Shown: positions 1-7,181, counted from the first letter of the stretch. The stretch: DNA of 15,310 bases from CAVLCC01 sp963661535 (GCA_963661535.1 CAVLCC010000050.1:1-15310); one strand, 5' to 3'. Translations and numbers: made by a program. Notes: generated from the letters alone by a model not told the origin.

Positions 1-649
1 TGTAGGTTCCATCATCTTGTTTGATTAGTGCTTCATCGTTTGCATTAGTATTTTGAGTGTGTGGGTTCCATGCACTTTCTGTTCTTACTTCACCATTTTC
101 GTCTGTTACTATTACATGGCTTTCTTGTGTAGTATCTGATGTAACCAGAAATGCGGCGTTTGCAATACGCGACATATCTTGACCCTGCACTTTTGTAAAC
201 TTTAGATCTCCGCGCTTTACTGTGTTTGGAATTGCAGGTATGTTGTAAGTATTTACTTGTGGGTTCGCAGTTTGATCTGTTGTAATGTTACGCACAACGA
301 TATTGCTATTTAAGTTATAGCCTTGCGGTGCTTTTGTTTCTTGGATAAGAAGTGTGCCTAGCGGAAATGCAGTGTTGCCATCTGTATCTGTATAGACTTC
401 ATCACCAGAAATTGGATCTTGCTCTCGTGGGTCTATTTTGCCATCTTCATCAGTTTCGTATACCCATGACCTTTTGGGTGCGCCGGAGTTTTGCGCATCT
501 TGCGCGGTTGAATACTGCCCATCGTAGTATGAGATGGTAAATTGTGCGCCTGCGAGTGTGGCAGAACCTTGTGGTAGGTTAGGGTCGTTTTCTGTATAAG
601 TATAGTGCAAACTAAAAAATCTACTCAATATCCAAATCTGTTGCAACAT
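1..649 (-). CDS. SpaA/Cna-B-type surface (pilin-like) protein, partial at the window edge and apparently lacking its N-terminus
   Basis: The minus frame is open from about 649 to the window edge and gives about 216 codons. The first module (from about 604 down) reads TLAGAQFTISYYDG, then PLGTLLIQETKAPQGYNL; the ETKAPxGY element is the hallmark of SpaA/Cna-B domains, where the Glu supports an isopeptide bond. A second module begins KRGDLKFTKV and includes SHVIVTDENGEV. Such proteins are secreted and usually sortase-anchored adhesins or pilins. The only in-frame ATG before the homology is at 647-649, inside the 3' end of the neighbouring regulator gene. It gives about 15 unrelated residues, no signal peptide and no ribosome binding site. 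The first strand of module one, which should carry the isopeptide Lys, is also missing. I infer a 5'-truncated gene, possibly a pseudogene. The domain identity is fairly sure; the start and expression are not. Confidence 0.7.
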   Translation of the reverse strand, partial: MLQQIWILSRFFSLHYTYTENDPNLPQGSATLAGAQFTISYYDGQYSTAQDAQNSGAPKRSWVYETDEDGKIDPREQDPISGDEVYTDTDGNTAFPLGTLLIQETKAPQGYNLNSNIVVRNITTDQTANPQVNTYNIPAIPNTVKRGDLKFTKVQGQDMSRIANAAFLVTSDTTQESHVIVTDENGEVRTESAWNPHTQNTNANDEALIKQDDGTY

Positions 650-2177
650 CTGGATCTAAAATTCTATAAGACAAGCCTATATATAAGCGTTCATCATACG
701 AATCTAAATTTATTCCAGTAAGTTTTTTTATGCGATCAATTCTGCGCAAAAAGGTACTTCTCGATATAAAAAGAGCTTGTGCAGCCTCGACTGCATTGTA
801 TTTTAATTCAATGTATGTTCTTAGAGTTTCATTTAGGCTCGACTCATTTTCATTATCATATTTTTTAAGGATAGATATTGCTCTAGATGCAACCTGAGAA
901 GCAGGAAGATTTTTGCAAATTTGGCTCAAAGAATATCTAAATGCGTAGCTGTCATATTCTAGATACCAATACATCGGGTTCACATTGCGACCATATATAA
1001 TTGCAATCTCAGTCTGACGGGCAGCAACCTCAATCTCAAATATGTCATAAAATTCTCTGCTACATCCAGCAATCATATAGCTCTCTCGCAAAAAAGTATT
1101 TATATCAGTAGCAAATTTTTTCTTGGCCGTGTCATCACGCCTAGACTCATTAACTAGTAGATAACATTTTTGACTAGCCACAAAACATATACTTTGCGGA
1201 ACGAGAGTTTCTAAGTGAGCGAGAAGAACATTTATATATCGTTTTGTTGTTTCTTGAGACTGGGGTCTAATTTGAATTAACCTATAAGCATCGCCTTCTT
1301 CGTAACCCATTTGTTCCATCTGCCGCATTATGCTGTCACGCGACGTAGGCTCGCCTTCTACTAGCGACGAAATAAGATGCCTAAACTTTGCATTTTCTAT
1401 GGGTTGTCTAAAAAAGGTTCCGAGCCTTGTATAGAGTTGCTCAATTTCAGTTGTTACTATCTCTAAGATGTCTGCATTATATGCGTTTCTAGTTACATCA
1501 TCTGTATACGGAATACTTGTGCGTCCCACATATTGACCCTCATAAAATACATTAGAGTGAAGCATTGTTTCTCCACCCTCGTATCTCCAAACACCCTTTT
1601 TCTTAGCAAGCGTATCGAGGTCTCCAAGTGAGATTAAAAGATTTATCACTTCTAGAGGAAGACGATTTGACTCATCAACATAAAGATCTTCATATCCTCG
1701 CTCCATAGACATTTTTTTCTGATATGCAACATAGTTGAAGTCTACATCTGAAACAGAAATTGGATCTTCAACTAATGTATCGCAACTCCTAATTATCGCG
1801 TCATATGATAAAAATTCATTGCTTGCTTGATTGAGTTGAGTTTCCCACGCATAAAATTTATCTATAATAATTGACACATAATTAAATGCTTTTTCCATTC
1901 TGTCTTCGTCTGGAAGCATTATCCACTCACTATCACTTCTCGAAAGCGTTGGGTCATCTGCACCAACGCACAAAAAAATAGTATCGGGATAAAATCTATC
2001 AATCTGTTTCATTCTATCTGGGTCTACTATAACAAGATGTCCACGCATTTCTTGTGCGCTAGACCAAAACATAGGTCTTGTAATGCGGGCTTTGCGTGGA
2101 GATTTGACCTCAGTATTTATTGCATGTGGCCAACGTTTCTTCATCCAATAAAAGAGCATATTTCTTGTAATTTCCAT
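621..2177 (-). CDS. PucR/CdaR-like transcriptional regulator with C-terminal helix-turn-helix
   Basis: A 518-residue cytoplasmic DNA-binding regulator. The C-terminal block at about 448-504 (YNAVEAAQALFISRSTFLRR, then LTGINL and DERLYIGLSYRIL) matches the PucR-type HTH: a helix-turn-helix that includes SRSTFLRRI, followed by the usual D-x-x-x-R-L end. The N-terminal ~100 residues resemble the ligand-sensing front of PucR proteins, and the middle (about 110-400) is a GAF-like/CdaR-like region that I cannot subdivide with confidence. The ATG at 2175-2177 is preceded by AGGAGAGG at good spacing, which fixes the start. The gene is divergent from a URO-D-like methyltransferase and an MFS transporter, the usual layout for a local regulator of a catabolic operon. 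The inducer is unknown; this family responds to small metabolites. The family is sure, the target is inferred from position. Confidence 0.85.
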   Translation of the reverse strand: MEITRNMLFYWMKKRWPHAINTEVKSPRKARITRPMFWSSAQEMRGHLVIVDPDRMKQIDRFYPDTIFLCVGADDPTLSRSDSEWIMLPDEDRMEKAFNYVSIIIDKFYAWETQLNQASNEFLSYDAIIRSCDTLVEDPISVSDVDFNYVAYQKKMSMERGYEDLYVDESNRLPLEVINLLISLGDLDTLAKKKGVWRYEGGETMLHSNVFYEGQYVGRTSIPYTDDVTRNAYNADILEIVTTEIEQLYTRLGTFFRQPIENAKFRHLISSLVEGEPTSRDSIMRQMEQMGYEEGDAYRLIQIRPQSQETTKRYINVLLAHLETLVPQSICFVASQKCYLLVNESRRDDTAKKKFATDINTFLRESYMIAGCSREFYDIFEIEVAARQTEIAIIYGRNVNPMYWYLEYDSYAFRYSLSQICKNLPASQVASRAISILKKYDNENESSLNETLRTYIELKYNAVEAAQALFISRSTFLRRIDRIKKLTGINLDSYDERLYIGLSYRILDPDVATDLDIE

Positions 2178-2236
2178 AAGCTTTTATCCTCTCCTGATAA
2201 CTAGCTCAAAACTTATCTCGCTTAACACTAAAACAT

Positions 2237-2245
2237 ATTGTATCA
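2237..2245 (-). promoter_or_regulatory. Candidate extended -10 promoter for the PucR-like regulator
   Basis: The minus strand reads TGATACAAT, that is TGn plus TACAAT (five of six matches to TATAAT). This is an extended -10 element that could work with a poor -35 box. Transcription would start near 2230, about 50 bases before the ATG at 2177 and upstream of its AGGAGAGG site. This is inference from sequence only. Confidence 0.4.
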
Positions 2246-2364
2246 CTAGAATTTATTATTTAACACATATTGTTTATATACTTATTGCATAAATACATAG
2301 TTACAAAACGCCAAAATTGCTGATATACACATCTTTATATTTAAAATAAGTATTTGAAATATAT

Positions 2365-2380
2365 AACTCTAGCTAGAGTT
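2365..2380. promoter_or_regulatory. Perfect 16-bp palindrome, candidate operator
   Basis: AACTCTAGCTAGAGTT equals its own reverse complement over all 16 bases, and symmetry stops exactly at the flanks. It lies in the divergent intergenic region about 190 bases upstream of the regulator start and about 290 upstream of the methyltransferase start. A dimeric regulator such as the adjacent PucR-like protein could bind it. It has no loop and no T-run, so it is unlikely to be a terminator. Function is inferred from symmetry and position. Confidence 0.4.
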
Positions 2381-2505
2381 TTATATAAAGACATGAACCC
2401 AAACGGCGCAAAATCATGTAACAAAATCTCACAAATTGCCTTTTACCAAAAAGCAATCTAAGCTAAAACAATATGTATCACAGATAATCTCTAAATGAAA
2501 CTAAT

Positions 2506-2514
2506 TGTTATAAA
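2506..2514 (+). promoter_or_regulatory. Weak candidate extended -10 promoter for the methyltransferase gene
   Basis: TGTTATAAA is TGn plus TATAAA, five of six matches to the -10 consensus. No good -35 box is visible. If used, it would give a leader of about 150 bases that carries the inverted repeat at 2558-2599. Low confidence, since such AT-rich matches are common here. Confidence 0.27.
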
Positions 2515-2557
2515 GCTATGTTTTGTAACGTGGTTTTATCGTATAGGCATAAGCTAA

Positions 2558-2599
2558 GTTGATTTGTTTGAACCACAAACAATACTACCCCAAATCAAC
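2558..2599. promoter_or_regulatory. Nested inverted repeat upstream of the methyltransferase gene (operator or leader hairpin)
   Basis: The outer 9-bp arms are GTTGATTTG (2558-2566) and CAAATCAAC (2591-2599), a perfect inverted repeat. An inner 7-bp pair, TTGTTTG (2564-2570) and CAAACAA (2576-2582), shares three bases with the left outer arm, so the full pairings compete. It ends about 70 bases before the start codon. No T-run follows, so it is not a terminator as it stands. It could be a protein-binding site or a folded leader element. Confidence 0.4.
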
Positions 2600-2671
2600 A
2601 TAGCAGACCTTTTAAAGAAGAGTTGATCAGAGGGGTCAGCTCGTAACATGATAAGAAGGAGGGTCTTAGTT

Positions 2672-3727
2672 ATGTTAAGCGCAAAAGAAAACATGATTCA
2701 GGTACTAGATGGAGGAAAGCCAGATCGCTTTGTAAACCAATACGAAGCACTCTCACTTTTGTTCCACCCATTTTTGCTTTCTAGTCCATTTTGTCCTAAG
2801 GGCACACCAATGGATAAGCCAATCCCAAATGCATGGGGAATTTATAACTGCTATCCAGAGGATAACCCAGGATCATTCCCAGTTCACGATGATGAGCACG
2901 TGCTTGTAAAAGACATTGAGAACTGGCAAGAGTATGTTACTCCCCCATCACTTGACTTCTCTAACGAGCTTTGGGATCAAGCAATTGAGATGTATAACGC
3001 AATTCCAGAAGATAAGTCAATCCGCGCTCTATTTGTTGCTCCTGGTCTATTTGAGCAATGCCACCACATGTGCAAGGTTGACGAAGTTCTAGCAGCAATG
3101 TATGAGTATCCTGATGAGCTCCACGAGATGATCAAGATGCTAGTTGACTGGGAGCTAAAACTCGCAGAGGGCTTTATTGATCACATGCATCCAGAAGCTA
3201 TCTTCCACCACGATGACTGGGGAAGCCAAAACAGCACATTCATGAGCCCTGCTATGTTTGAAGAGTTCTATCTCGAGGGTTACAAACAAATTTATGGCTA
3301 CTATCATGAGCGTGGCGTTAAATATGTATTCCATCACTCAGACAGTTATGCTGCAACTCTAGTTCCAGACATGATTGAGATGGGAATTGATTGCTGGCAA
3401 GGCTGCTTCTCAACAAATAATTTGCCTGAGCTATGCGAGAAGTATGGCGACAAGATCACCTTTATGGGCGGCATTGACAATCACTTTGTTGACTTTGAAG
3501 AGTGGACAGAAGAAAACAACCGCAAAGTTGTTCGCGAGACAATTGAAGAGTGCAGCAAACCAGGCAAAGGCTTTATTCCTTGTATCGCACAAGGCGGTCC
3601 TGGTTCTGTATTCCCTGGAGTATATCAAAGCATTTGGGATGAGATTGACAACTACAACACAGAAAAATTTGGCTGGACAAAAGAACAGCTAGACGAAGCT
3701 AGACTCCCAATCTCTATTATGTTCTAA
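2672..3727 (+). CDS. Uroporphyrinogen decarboxylase (URO-D) superfamily protein, probable corrinoid- or cofactor-dependent methyltransferase
   Basis: A 351-residue soluble protein of the URO-D/MtaA fold. Features of the family include HHDDWG near the middle, VKYVFHHSD (His221-Asp224) and MGIDCWQGC in the C-terminal barrel half, FMGGIDN (about 264-270), and IPCIAQGGPGSVFPG with Cys304. Relatives such as MtaA/MtbA move methyl groups between a corrinoid protein and coenzyme M through a zinc held by a HxC...C set. Here the HxC position reads HSD, so metal binding may differ. It is unlikely to be HemE because no heme genes are near. An ATG at 2648 would add eight residues, but AAGGAGGG at 2656-2663 sits eight bases before the ATG at 2672, so I chose the latter. 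It precedes an MFS transporter and is divergent from a PucR-like regulator, pointing to use of an imported small compound. The fold is sure, the substrate unknown. Confidence 0.85.
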   Translation: MLSAKENMIQVLDGGKPDRFVNQYEALSLLFHPFLLSSPFCPKGTPMDKPIPNAWGIYNCYPEDNPGSFPVHDDEHVLVKDIENWQEYVTPPSLDFSNELWDQAIEMYNAIPEDKSIRALFVAPGLFEQCHHMCKVDEVLAAMYEYPDELHEMIKMLVDWELKLAEGFIDHMHPEAIFHHDDWGSQNSTFMSPAMFEEFYLEGYKQIYGYYHERGVKYVFHHSDSYAATLVPDMIEMGIDCWQGCFSTNNLPELCEKYGDKITFMGGIDNHFVDFEEWTEENNRKVVRETIEECSKPGKGFIPCIAQGGPGSVFPGVYQSIWDEIDNYNTEKFGWTKEQLDEARLPISIMF

Positions 3728-3754
3728 TAATCTAACTTCTTATCTATATATCAA

Positions 3755-3804
3755 AAAAAGAGCCGCTAGATGTGCTGTGCTTTATAAAACAAGCGGCTCT
3801 TTTT
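3755..3804 (+). terminator. Intrinsic terminator after the methyltransferase gene
   Basis: Perfect 13-bp arms AAAAAGAGCCGCT (3755-3767) and AGCGGCTCTTTTT (3792-3804) flank a 24-base loop and end in a T-run. It lies about 28 bases after the stop codon and before the MFS gene, so the transporter may have its own promoter or depend on readthrough. The A-run on the left makes it potentially bidirectional. Confidence 0.85.
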
Positions 3805-3855
3805 AAAAAAAATCATCTCAAATTTTCACGTATTTTTTTCACAATTTAATTTGCA

Positions 3856-3861
3856 TATAAC
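3856..3861 (+). promoter_or_regulatory. Weak candidate -10 box for the MFS transporter gene
   Basis: TATAAC (five of six) lies between the preceding terminator and the GAGGAGGG ribosome binding site at 3871-3878. A T-rich stretch, not a recognisable -35 box, sits at the right distance upstream. It would allow the transporter to be transcribed apart from the methyltransferase gene. Inference only. Confidence 0.25.
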
Positions 3862-3884
3862 ATAAACAACGAGGAGGGTATGTT

Positions 3885-5105
3885 ATGAAAAGCAAAAGTG
3901 GAATGGTGTCTTTAATTGCTGCAGTAATTTTTATTGCACTATTTATTGTTAACTATGCTAACTATCAGTTAGCAGCCGTACCTGGCACAATCATGCAAAC
4001 ATACAACATTGGCAATATGGAGTTTTCGAGCTTGATGACAGGTCCAATGTTGCCCTGCATTTTCTTGAGCATTATTGCAGGTGTTTTGGTAGATAGATTT
4101 GGAATTCCAAAAATCGTAGGAATCTGCCTAATCATCTCCTGTATAGGTATGGTAATGCGTGTATTTGCTGCCGACTACACAACCATGCTTTTAGCTATGG
4201 CTCTAATGGGATTTAGTGGCATGGTTCTAAACTCTAACCTAGCAAAAATTGCATCTTCAATGTATCCAATGGAAAAGGTTAGTGGCTTTGTTGGAATTAT
4301 GATGGCTGCTTCAACTGCTGCTATGGCTGTTGCATATGGTACTACATGGGCATTCCCAAATCTAGAAATTATGTTCTGGGTACCAGCAATAATAAACATT
4401 GTTGTAGCTGTTTTCTGGATTTTGTTTGCTAAGGATAAAGTTTTTTCACAAAACTCAGCTCCTGCAGAAGCTTCTGGAACTGCCCCAGAGCAAGCTTCTG
4501 TTAAAGATTCACTTCTAACTTGCCTTAAGAGCAAAAATATTTGGATAACTGGAATCAGTCTTATGTTCATGCTCGGCGGTGCTATGGTAATTGCAAACTT
4601 CCATGTAGCTGCTGCTACCACAATGCTAGGTTATAGCGAAGCTGTAGCCGGAAGCTTTAATACCGTGCTCATGATTGGTTCTGCTCTAGGTTCTATCGCA
4701 ATGCCAATTATCGTTACAAAATATCCTAGCAAGGCACCTATAATTGTTCTAATTTTGGGCATAATTGCTGCTGCAAGCAGCGTTGGAATGGTTATGAGCA
4801 ATACTATGGTCATCTATGTATCGGGCTTTTTGAATGGCGCACTAAGAAGTGGAATCATAGCTGTTATGATGATGATTCCTGTAATGTTCCCAGAAATTGG
4901 TCCTAAATATGCAGGTACTGCAGGTGGCGTAGTTGTAACACTAGAGCTAATTGGCGCTGTTATAATTCCTACATACGTTGTAGTGCCACTAGCTGCTGGC
5001 AACTTCCTAACATACTTCTATCTAGCTGCTGCAGCAATTCTAATCTCTGTTATCCTATGCACCATCTTGGTAAAAACATCAGGAGCTTTTTCTAAAGACA
5101 AATAA
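3885..5105 (+). CDS. Major facilitator superfamily (MFS) transporter
   Basis: A 406-residue polytopic inner-membrane protein with about twelve hydrophobic segments, the usual MFS size and layout. The MFS signature in the loop after the second helix reads GVLVDRFGIPK (66-76). A polar, Ala/Ser/Glu-rich loop at about 182-215 separates the two six-helix halves. The C-terminal half has Gly-rich helices such as YAGTAGGVVVTLELIGAVII. It would move a small molecule using an ion gradient; the broad look is of CynX/NarK/OFA-like carriers of anions or small organic compounds, but I cannot name a substrate. GAGGAGGG six bases before the ATG fixes the start. It sits between two intrinsic terminators, next to a URO-D-like methyltransferase, which suggests it imports that enzyme's substrate or exports its product. 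Confidence 0.85.
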   Translation: MKSKSGMVSLIAAVIFIALFIVNYANYQLAAVPGTIMQTYNIGNMEFSSLMTGPMLPCIFLSIIAGVLVDRFGIPKIVGICLIISCIGMVMRVFAADYTTMLLAMALMGFSGMVLNSNLAKIASSMYPMEKVSGFVGIMMAASTAAMAVAYGTTWAFPNLEIMFWVPAIINIVVAVFWILFAKDKVFSQNSAPAEASGTAPEQASVKDSLLTCLKSKNIWITGISLMFMLGGAMVIANFHVAAATTMLGYSEAVAGSFNTVLMIGSALGSIAMPIIVTKYPSKAPIIVLILGIIAAASSVGMVMSNTMVIYVSGFLNGALRSGIIAVMMMIPVMFPEIGPKYAGTAGGVVVTLELIGAVIIPTYVVVPLAAGNFLTYFYLAAAAILISVILCTILVKTSGAFSKDK

Positions 5106-5142
5106 AATGAGCTTTTAAAAAAATAGAGATTGGGGTTTTAAT

Positions 5143-5183
5143 AAAAATGACCGGAAAGCCAATGGTTTTCTGGTCATTTTTTT
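5143..5183 (+). terminator. Intrinsic terminator after the MFS gene, possibly bidirectional with corA
   Basis: The arms AAAAATGACCGGAAA (5143-5157) and TTTCTGGTCATTTTT (5167-5181) pair with one G-T wobble around a 9-base loop, followed by a run of seven Ts (5177-5183). The A-run on the left gives a T-run on the other strand, so it may also end transcription of the convergent corA gene, which stops at 5278. Confidence 0.85.
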
Positions 5184-5277
5184 ATCAGATTGTTTTTTAT
5201 GCGATCGATCAAGTTTGTATATTGGATGCACATCGCAAGATACACACTTATAGCGCATTTTTTTGAGCGAACAAAAG

Positions 5278-6240
5278 CTACTTAAAAAGCTTGCTATGCC
5301 TTACAAAAATTACAGCCAAAACGCAAACTGCAAACGAAAGCCCAAATGCAAACCACCAGTTATGTGCAAATGGCAGACCTCCATCTTCCATATTCATTCC
5401 ATAAAAACTAAAGACCATAGTTGGAATTGAAAGTATCAAGGTAACCACAGTTAACATTCGCATGGTGATATTTACATTGTTGTTAATAACGCTGCCAAAT
5501 GTATCCATTGTTCCATTTAGAATGCTTGTGTAGATTGTGCACATCTCAACAGCTTGTCTAATCTCAATAAATACATCGTCCAAAAGACCGCGATCATCTT
5601 CGTAAAGTTTTATAAAACGTCCGCTGCTTAGGCGTGTGAGCGTAGCCTCTGTGGACTTTAGGGATGTAGAAAAATACACAAGAGATTTTTCAAAGCCAAG
5701 CATTTTAATAAGCTCTTCGTTGCGCATTGTATCGTGCAAAATTTTCTCGTTCTCATTAAATTGTCGATAGATATTTTTTAGGCATACCAAATATCTTTGT
5801 GAGATACGAAGCAACATCTGCAAAAAAAGCCTTGTGCGCTGATTTGTATTTACCTGACGCTCTCGACCTTGAGCAAAACCATCCACTGTCTCGTTTTTGC
5901 GCAAACTGACGCTTACAATCAAATCTTGCTCGGGCAAAAACAAAAAACTAAGCGGATGAGTATCGTATTGCACGATAGAGGGATCTTCTGTCTCTCTCCT
6001 ATCTTCAACAAATGGACAGTCAACAATTACTAGCACCTGTCCGGTATCATCATCAAAGTCAACGTGCGATTGTTCTTCATCGTCAAGTGCAGAGCGAACA
6101 AACTCTGGAACTATTCCAAGACCATCTTGGAGCCAAGTTCTCTCATCTGGACTAGGCGCAATAACATCAACCCAGCATCCATGCTCTGGCTTTTCGATCT
6201 CACGCGTTCCATCAGCATATGTTTTAAAGATTTGAATCAC
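5278..6240 (-). CDS. corA: CorA-family magnesium/divalent cation transporter
   Basis: A membrane channel for Mg2+ (and often Co2+/Ni2+) of the CorA family, which works as a homopentamer. The signature YGMN (GMN at 281-283) follows the first transmembrane helix (about 262-280), and a second helix (about 295-314) ends the protein, leaving the short C-terminus HSKLFK. The long N-terminal part is the cytoplasmic alpha/beta funnel with many acidic residues (DDEEQSHVDFDDDTGQ). I chose the GTG at 6238-6240 because it gives VIQIFKTYADG, the usual beginning of the family, and 320 residues, the usual length. The frame continues to a TTG at 6318, which would add 26 Lys-rich residues, but no ribosome binding site supports it; the site before the GTG is weak too. 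It is divergent from mscL, and no metabolic link with the neighbours is apparent. Confidence 0.9.
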   Translation of the reverse strand: MIQIFKTYADGTREIEKPEHGCWVDVIAPSPDERTWLQDGLGIVPEFVRSALDDEEQSHVDFDDDTGQVLVIVDCPFVEDRRETEDPSIVQYDTHPLSFLFLPEQDLIVSVSLRKNETVDGFAQGRERQVNTNQRTRLFLQMLLRISQRYLVCLKNIYRQFNENEKILHDTMRNEELIKMLGFEKSLVYFSTSLKSTEATLTRLSSGRFIKLYEDDRGLLDDVFIEIRQAVEMCTIYTSILNGTMDTFGSVINNNVNITMRMLTVVTLILSIPTMVFSFYGMNMEDGGLPFAHNWWFAFGLSFAVCVLAVIFVRHSKLFK

Positions 6241-6408
6241 AACATAATGACTTTCTTTGAATTTTGACAACACAATTTTAAATTTTCGCTTATATTTGCT
6301 AAAAATGGAATATAGCAACTCGGAGATGGCATTTGTGGTTATGTGTAGTTGGCGTAGGCATATAGATGACGCAAAGCTGATCTGTAGCTATGCAAATCTA
6401 TATTGTAC

Positions 6409-6414
6409 TATACT
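6409..6414 (+). promoter_or_regulatory. Weak candidate -10 box for mscL
   Basis: TATACT (five of six) lies about 30 bases upstream of the ACGGAGGT ribosome binding site of mscL in the corA-mscL divergent region. No recognisable -35 box lies 16-18 bases upstream. Inference from sequence only. Confidence 0.28.
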
Positions 6415-6451
6415 TAACTAACACACAAAAAACAGCAACGGAGGTTTATAT

Positions 6452-6949
6452 ATGTCTTTTATTTCAGAATTTAAAGAGTTTATTAACCGCGGAAATGTTA
6501 TGGACATGGCAGTAGGCGTTATTATTGGAGGTGCGTTTACTTCAATTGTTACGTCTCTTACAAATGACATTATAAATCCACTAATTAAGCTTATTACAGG
6601 TGGAAACGAAGCGGATATTCCTGGTCTTACAATTCCAGTTCAAGGAACCACGAACGGGATTGACTTTGGATCATTTATAAGCGCTGTAATTAACTTTTTG
6701 ATTATTGCATTTGTTGTATTTGTGATTGTAAGAGCGTTTAACAGAATGCGTGAGCTAGCAGAGGGTCCTATTAAAGAAGATCCAGTTTGTCCATTTTGCA
6801 AAGAAGATATTAAAGAGGGGGCAACTAGGTGCCCTCATTGTGCGGGAGAAATTCCAGAAAGCACATGGGAGCATAATGATGAAGAGAGAGAAAAATCTAA
6901 GATAGTCTTGCCGTTTTTGCACAGCAAGCATCCAAGCTCAAAAGGATAG
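6452..6949 (+). CDS. mscL: Large-conductance mechanosensitive channel MscL with C-terminal zinc ribbon
   Basis: MscL is the homopentameric emergency valve that opens under membrane tension during osmotic down-shock. The N-terminus is diagnostic: SEFKEFINRGNVMDMAVGVI (amphipathic helix plus the start of TM1), then FTSIVTSLTNDIINPLI. TM2 lies at about 74-95, followed by RMRE. At 165 residues it is longer than the usual ~130-150. The extra part carries a four-Cys zinc ribbon, CPFC (113-116) and CPHC (127-130), where a normal MscL has only a short cytoplasmic helical bundle, and then a charged tail. ACGGAGGT seven bases before the ATG fixes the start. The gene is divergent from corA, and I saw no clear terminator after it. 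Channel identity is sure; the zinc ribbon's role (assembly, gating or metal sensing) is open. Confidence 0.93.
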   Translation: MSFISEFKEFINRGNVMDMAVGVIIGGAFTSIVTSLTNDIINPLIKLITGGNEADIPGLTIPVQGTTNGIDFGSFISAVINFLIIAFVVFVIVRAFNRMRELAEGPIKEDPVCPFCKEDIKEGATRCPHCAGEIPESTWEHNDEEREKSKIVLPFLHSKHPSSKG

Positions 6950-7181
6950 ATAGATTTTGTATACATAAAGAGCCATAAGTCTATAATGATTTTCATAAAA
7001 ACCAAACGCAAAAACTGGACAAAAAGGTCAATACAAATAAGTCAACCCTGCTGCTTATCCCAATCATATTTAAATATTCTATATTTTATGCTTTTGGAGG
7101 GTATTATATATAGACAAAATATAAACATAGATGCACCCAAACAAATCATTATGGTGTGAAACTATAGAGAGGCAAACAGCT

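Larger units (their letters stand above)
2178..2671. promoter_or_regulatory. Divergent regulatory intergenic region between the pucR-like gene and the methyltransferase gene
   Basis: A 494-base AT-rich region without a convincing gene. It must hold the promoters of both divergent genes. I see an extended -10 on the minus strand (2237-2245), a perfect 16-bp palindrome (2365-2380), a weaker extended -10 on the plus strand (2506-2514) and a nested inverted repeat (2558-2599). Its length leaves room for a long untranslated leader on the methyltransferase side. I found no conserved cobalamin-riboswitch core in it. The individual elements are listed separately. Confidence 0.6.

Noticed and set aside
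352..540. A 62-residue plus-strand frame at the left end
   Set aside because: It lies opposite the well-supported SpaA-type reading frame, and its sequence has no domain or start signal.
2515..2671. Possible cobalamin riboswitch before the methyltransferase gene
   Set aside because: I looked for the conserved GCCACTG-type core and a surrounding multi-helix layout and did not find them; only simple inverted repeats are present.
4175..5002. Three open frames on the minus strand opposite the MFS gene
   Set aside because: They are antisense shadows of a hydrophobic, Ala/Ile/Val-rich gene, with no ribosome sites and no recognisable domains.
6241..6318. A 26-residue Lys-rich N-terminal extension of CorA from a TTG codon
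   Set aside because: No ribosome site precedes the TTG and the family normally starts at the VIQIFKT segment, so the extension is probably untranslated.
7096..7131. GGAGGG upstream of rmlA as a ribosome site for the ATG at 7131 or a small gene
   Set aside because: The ATG is about 29 bases away, too far, and the residues it adds before MKGIILAGG are unrelated to RmlA.
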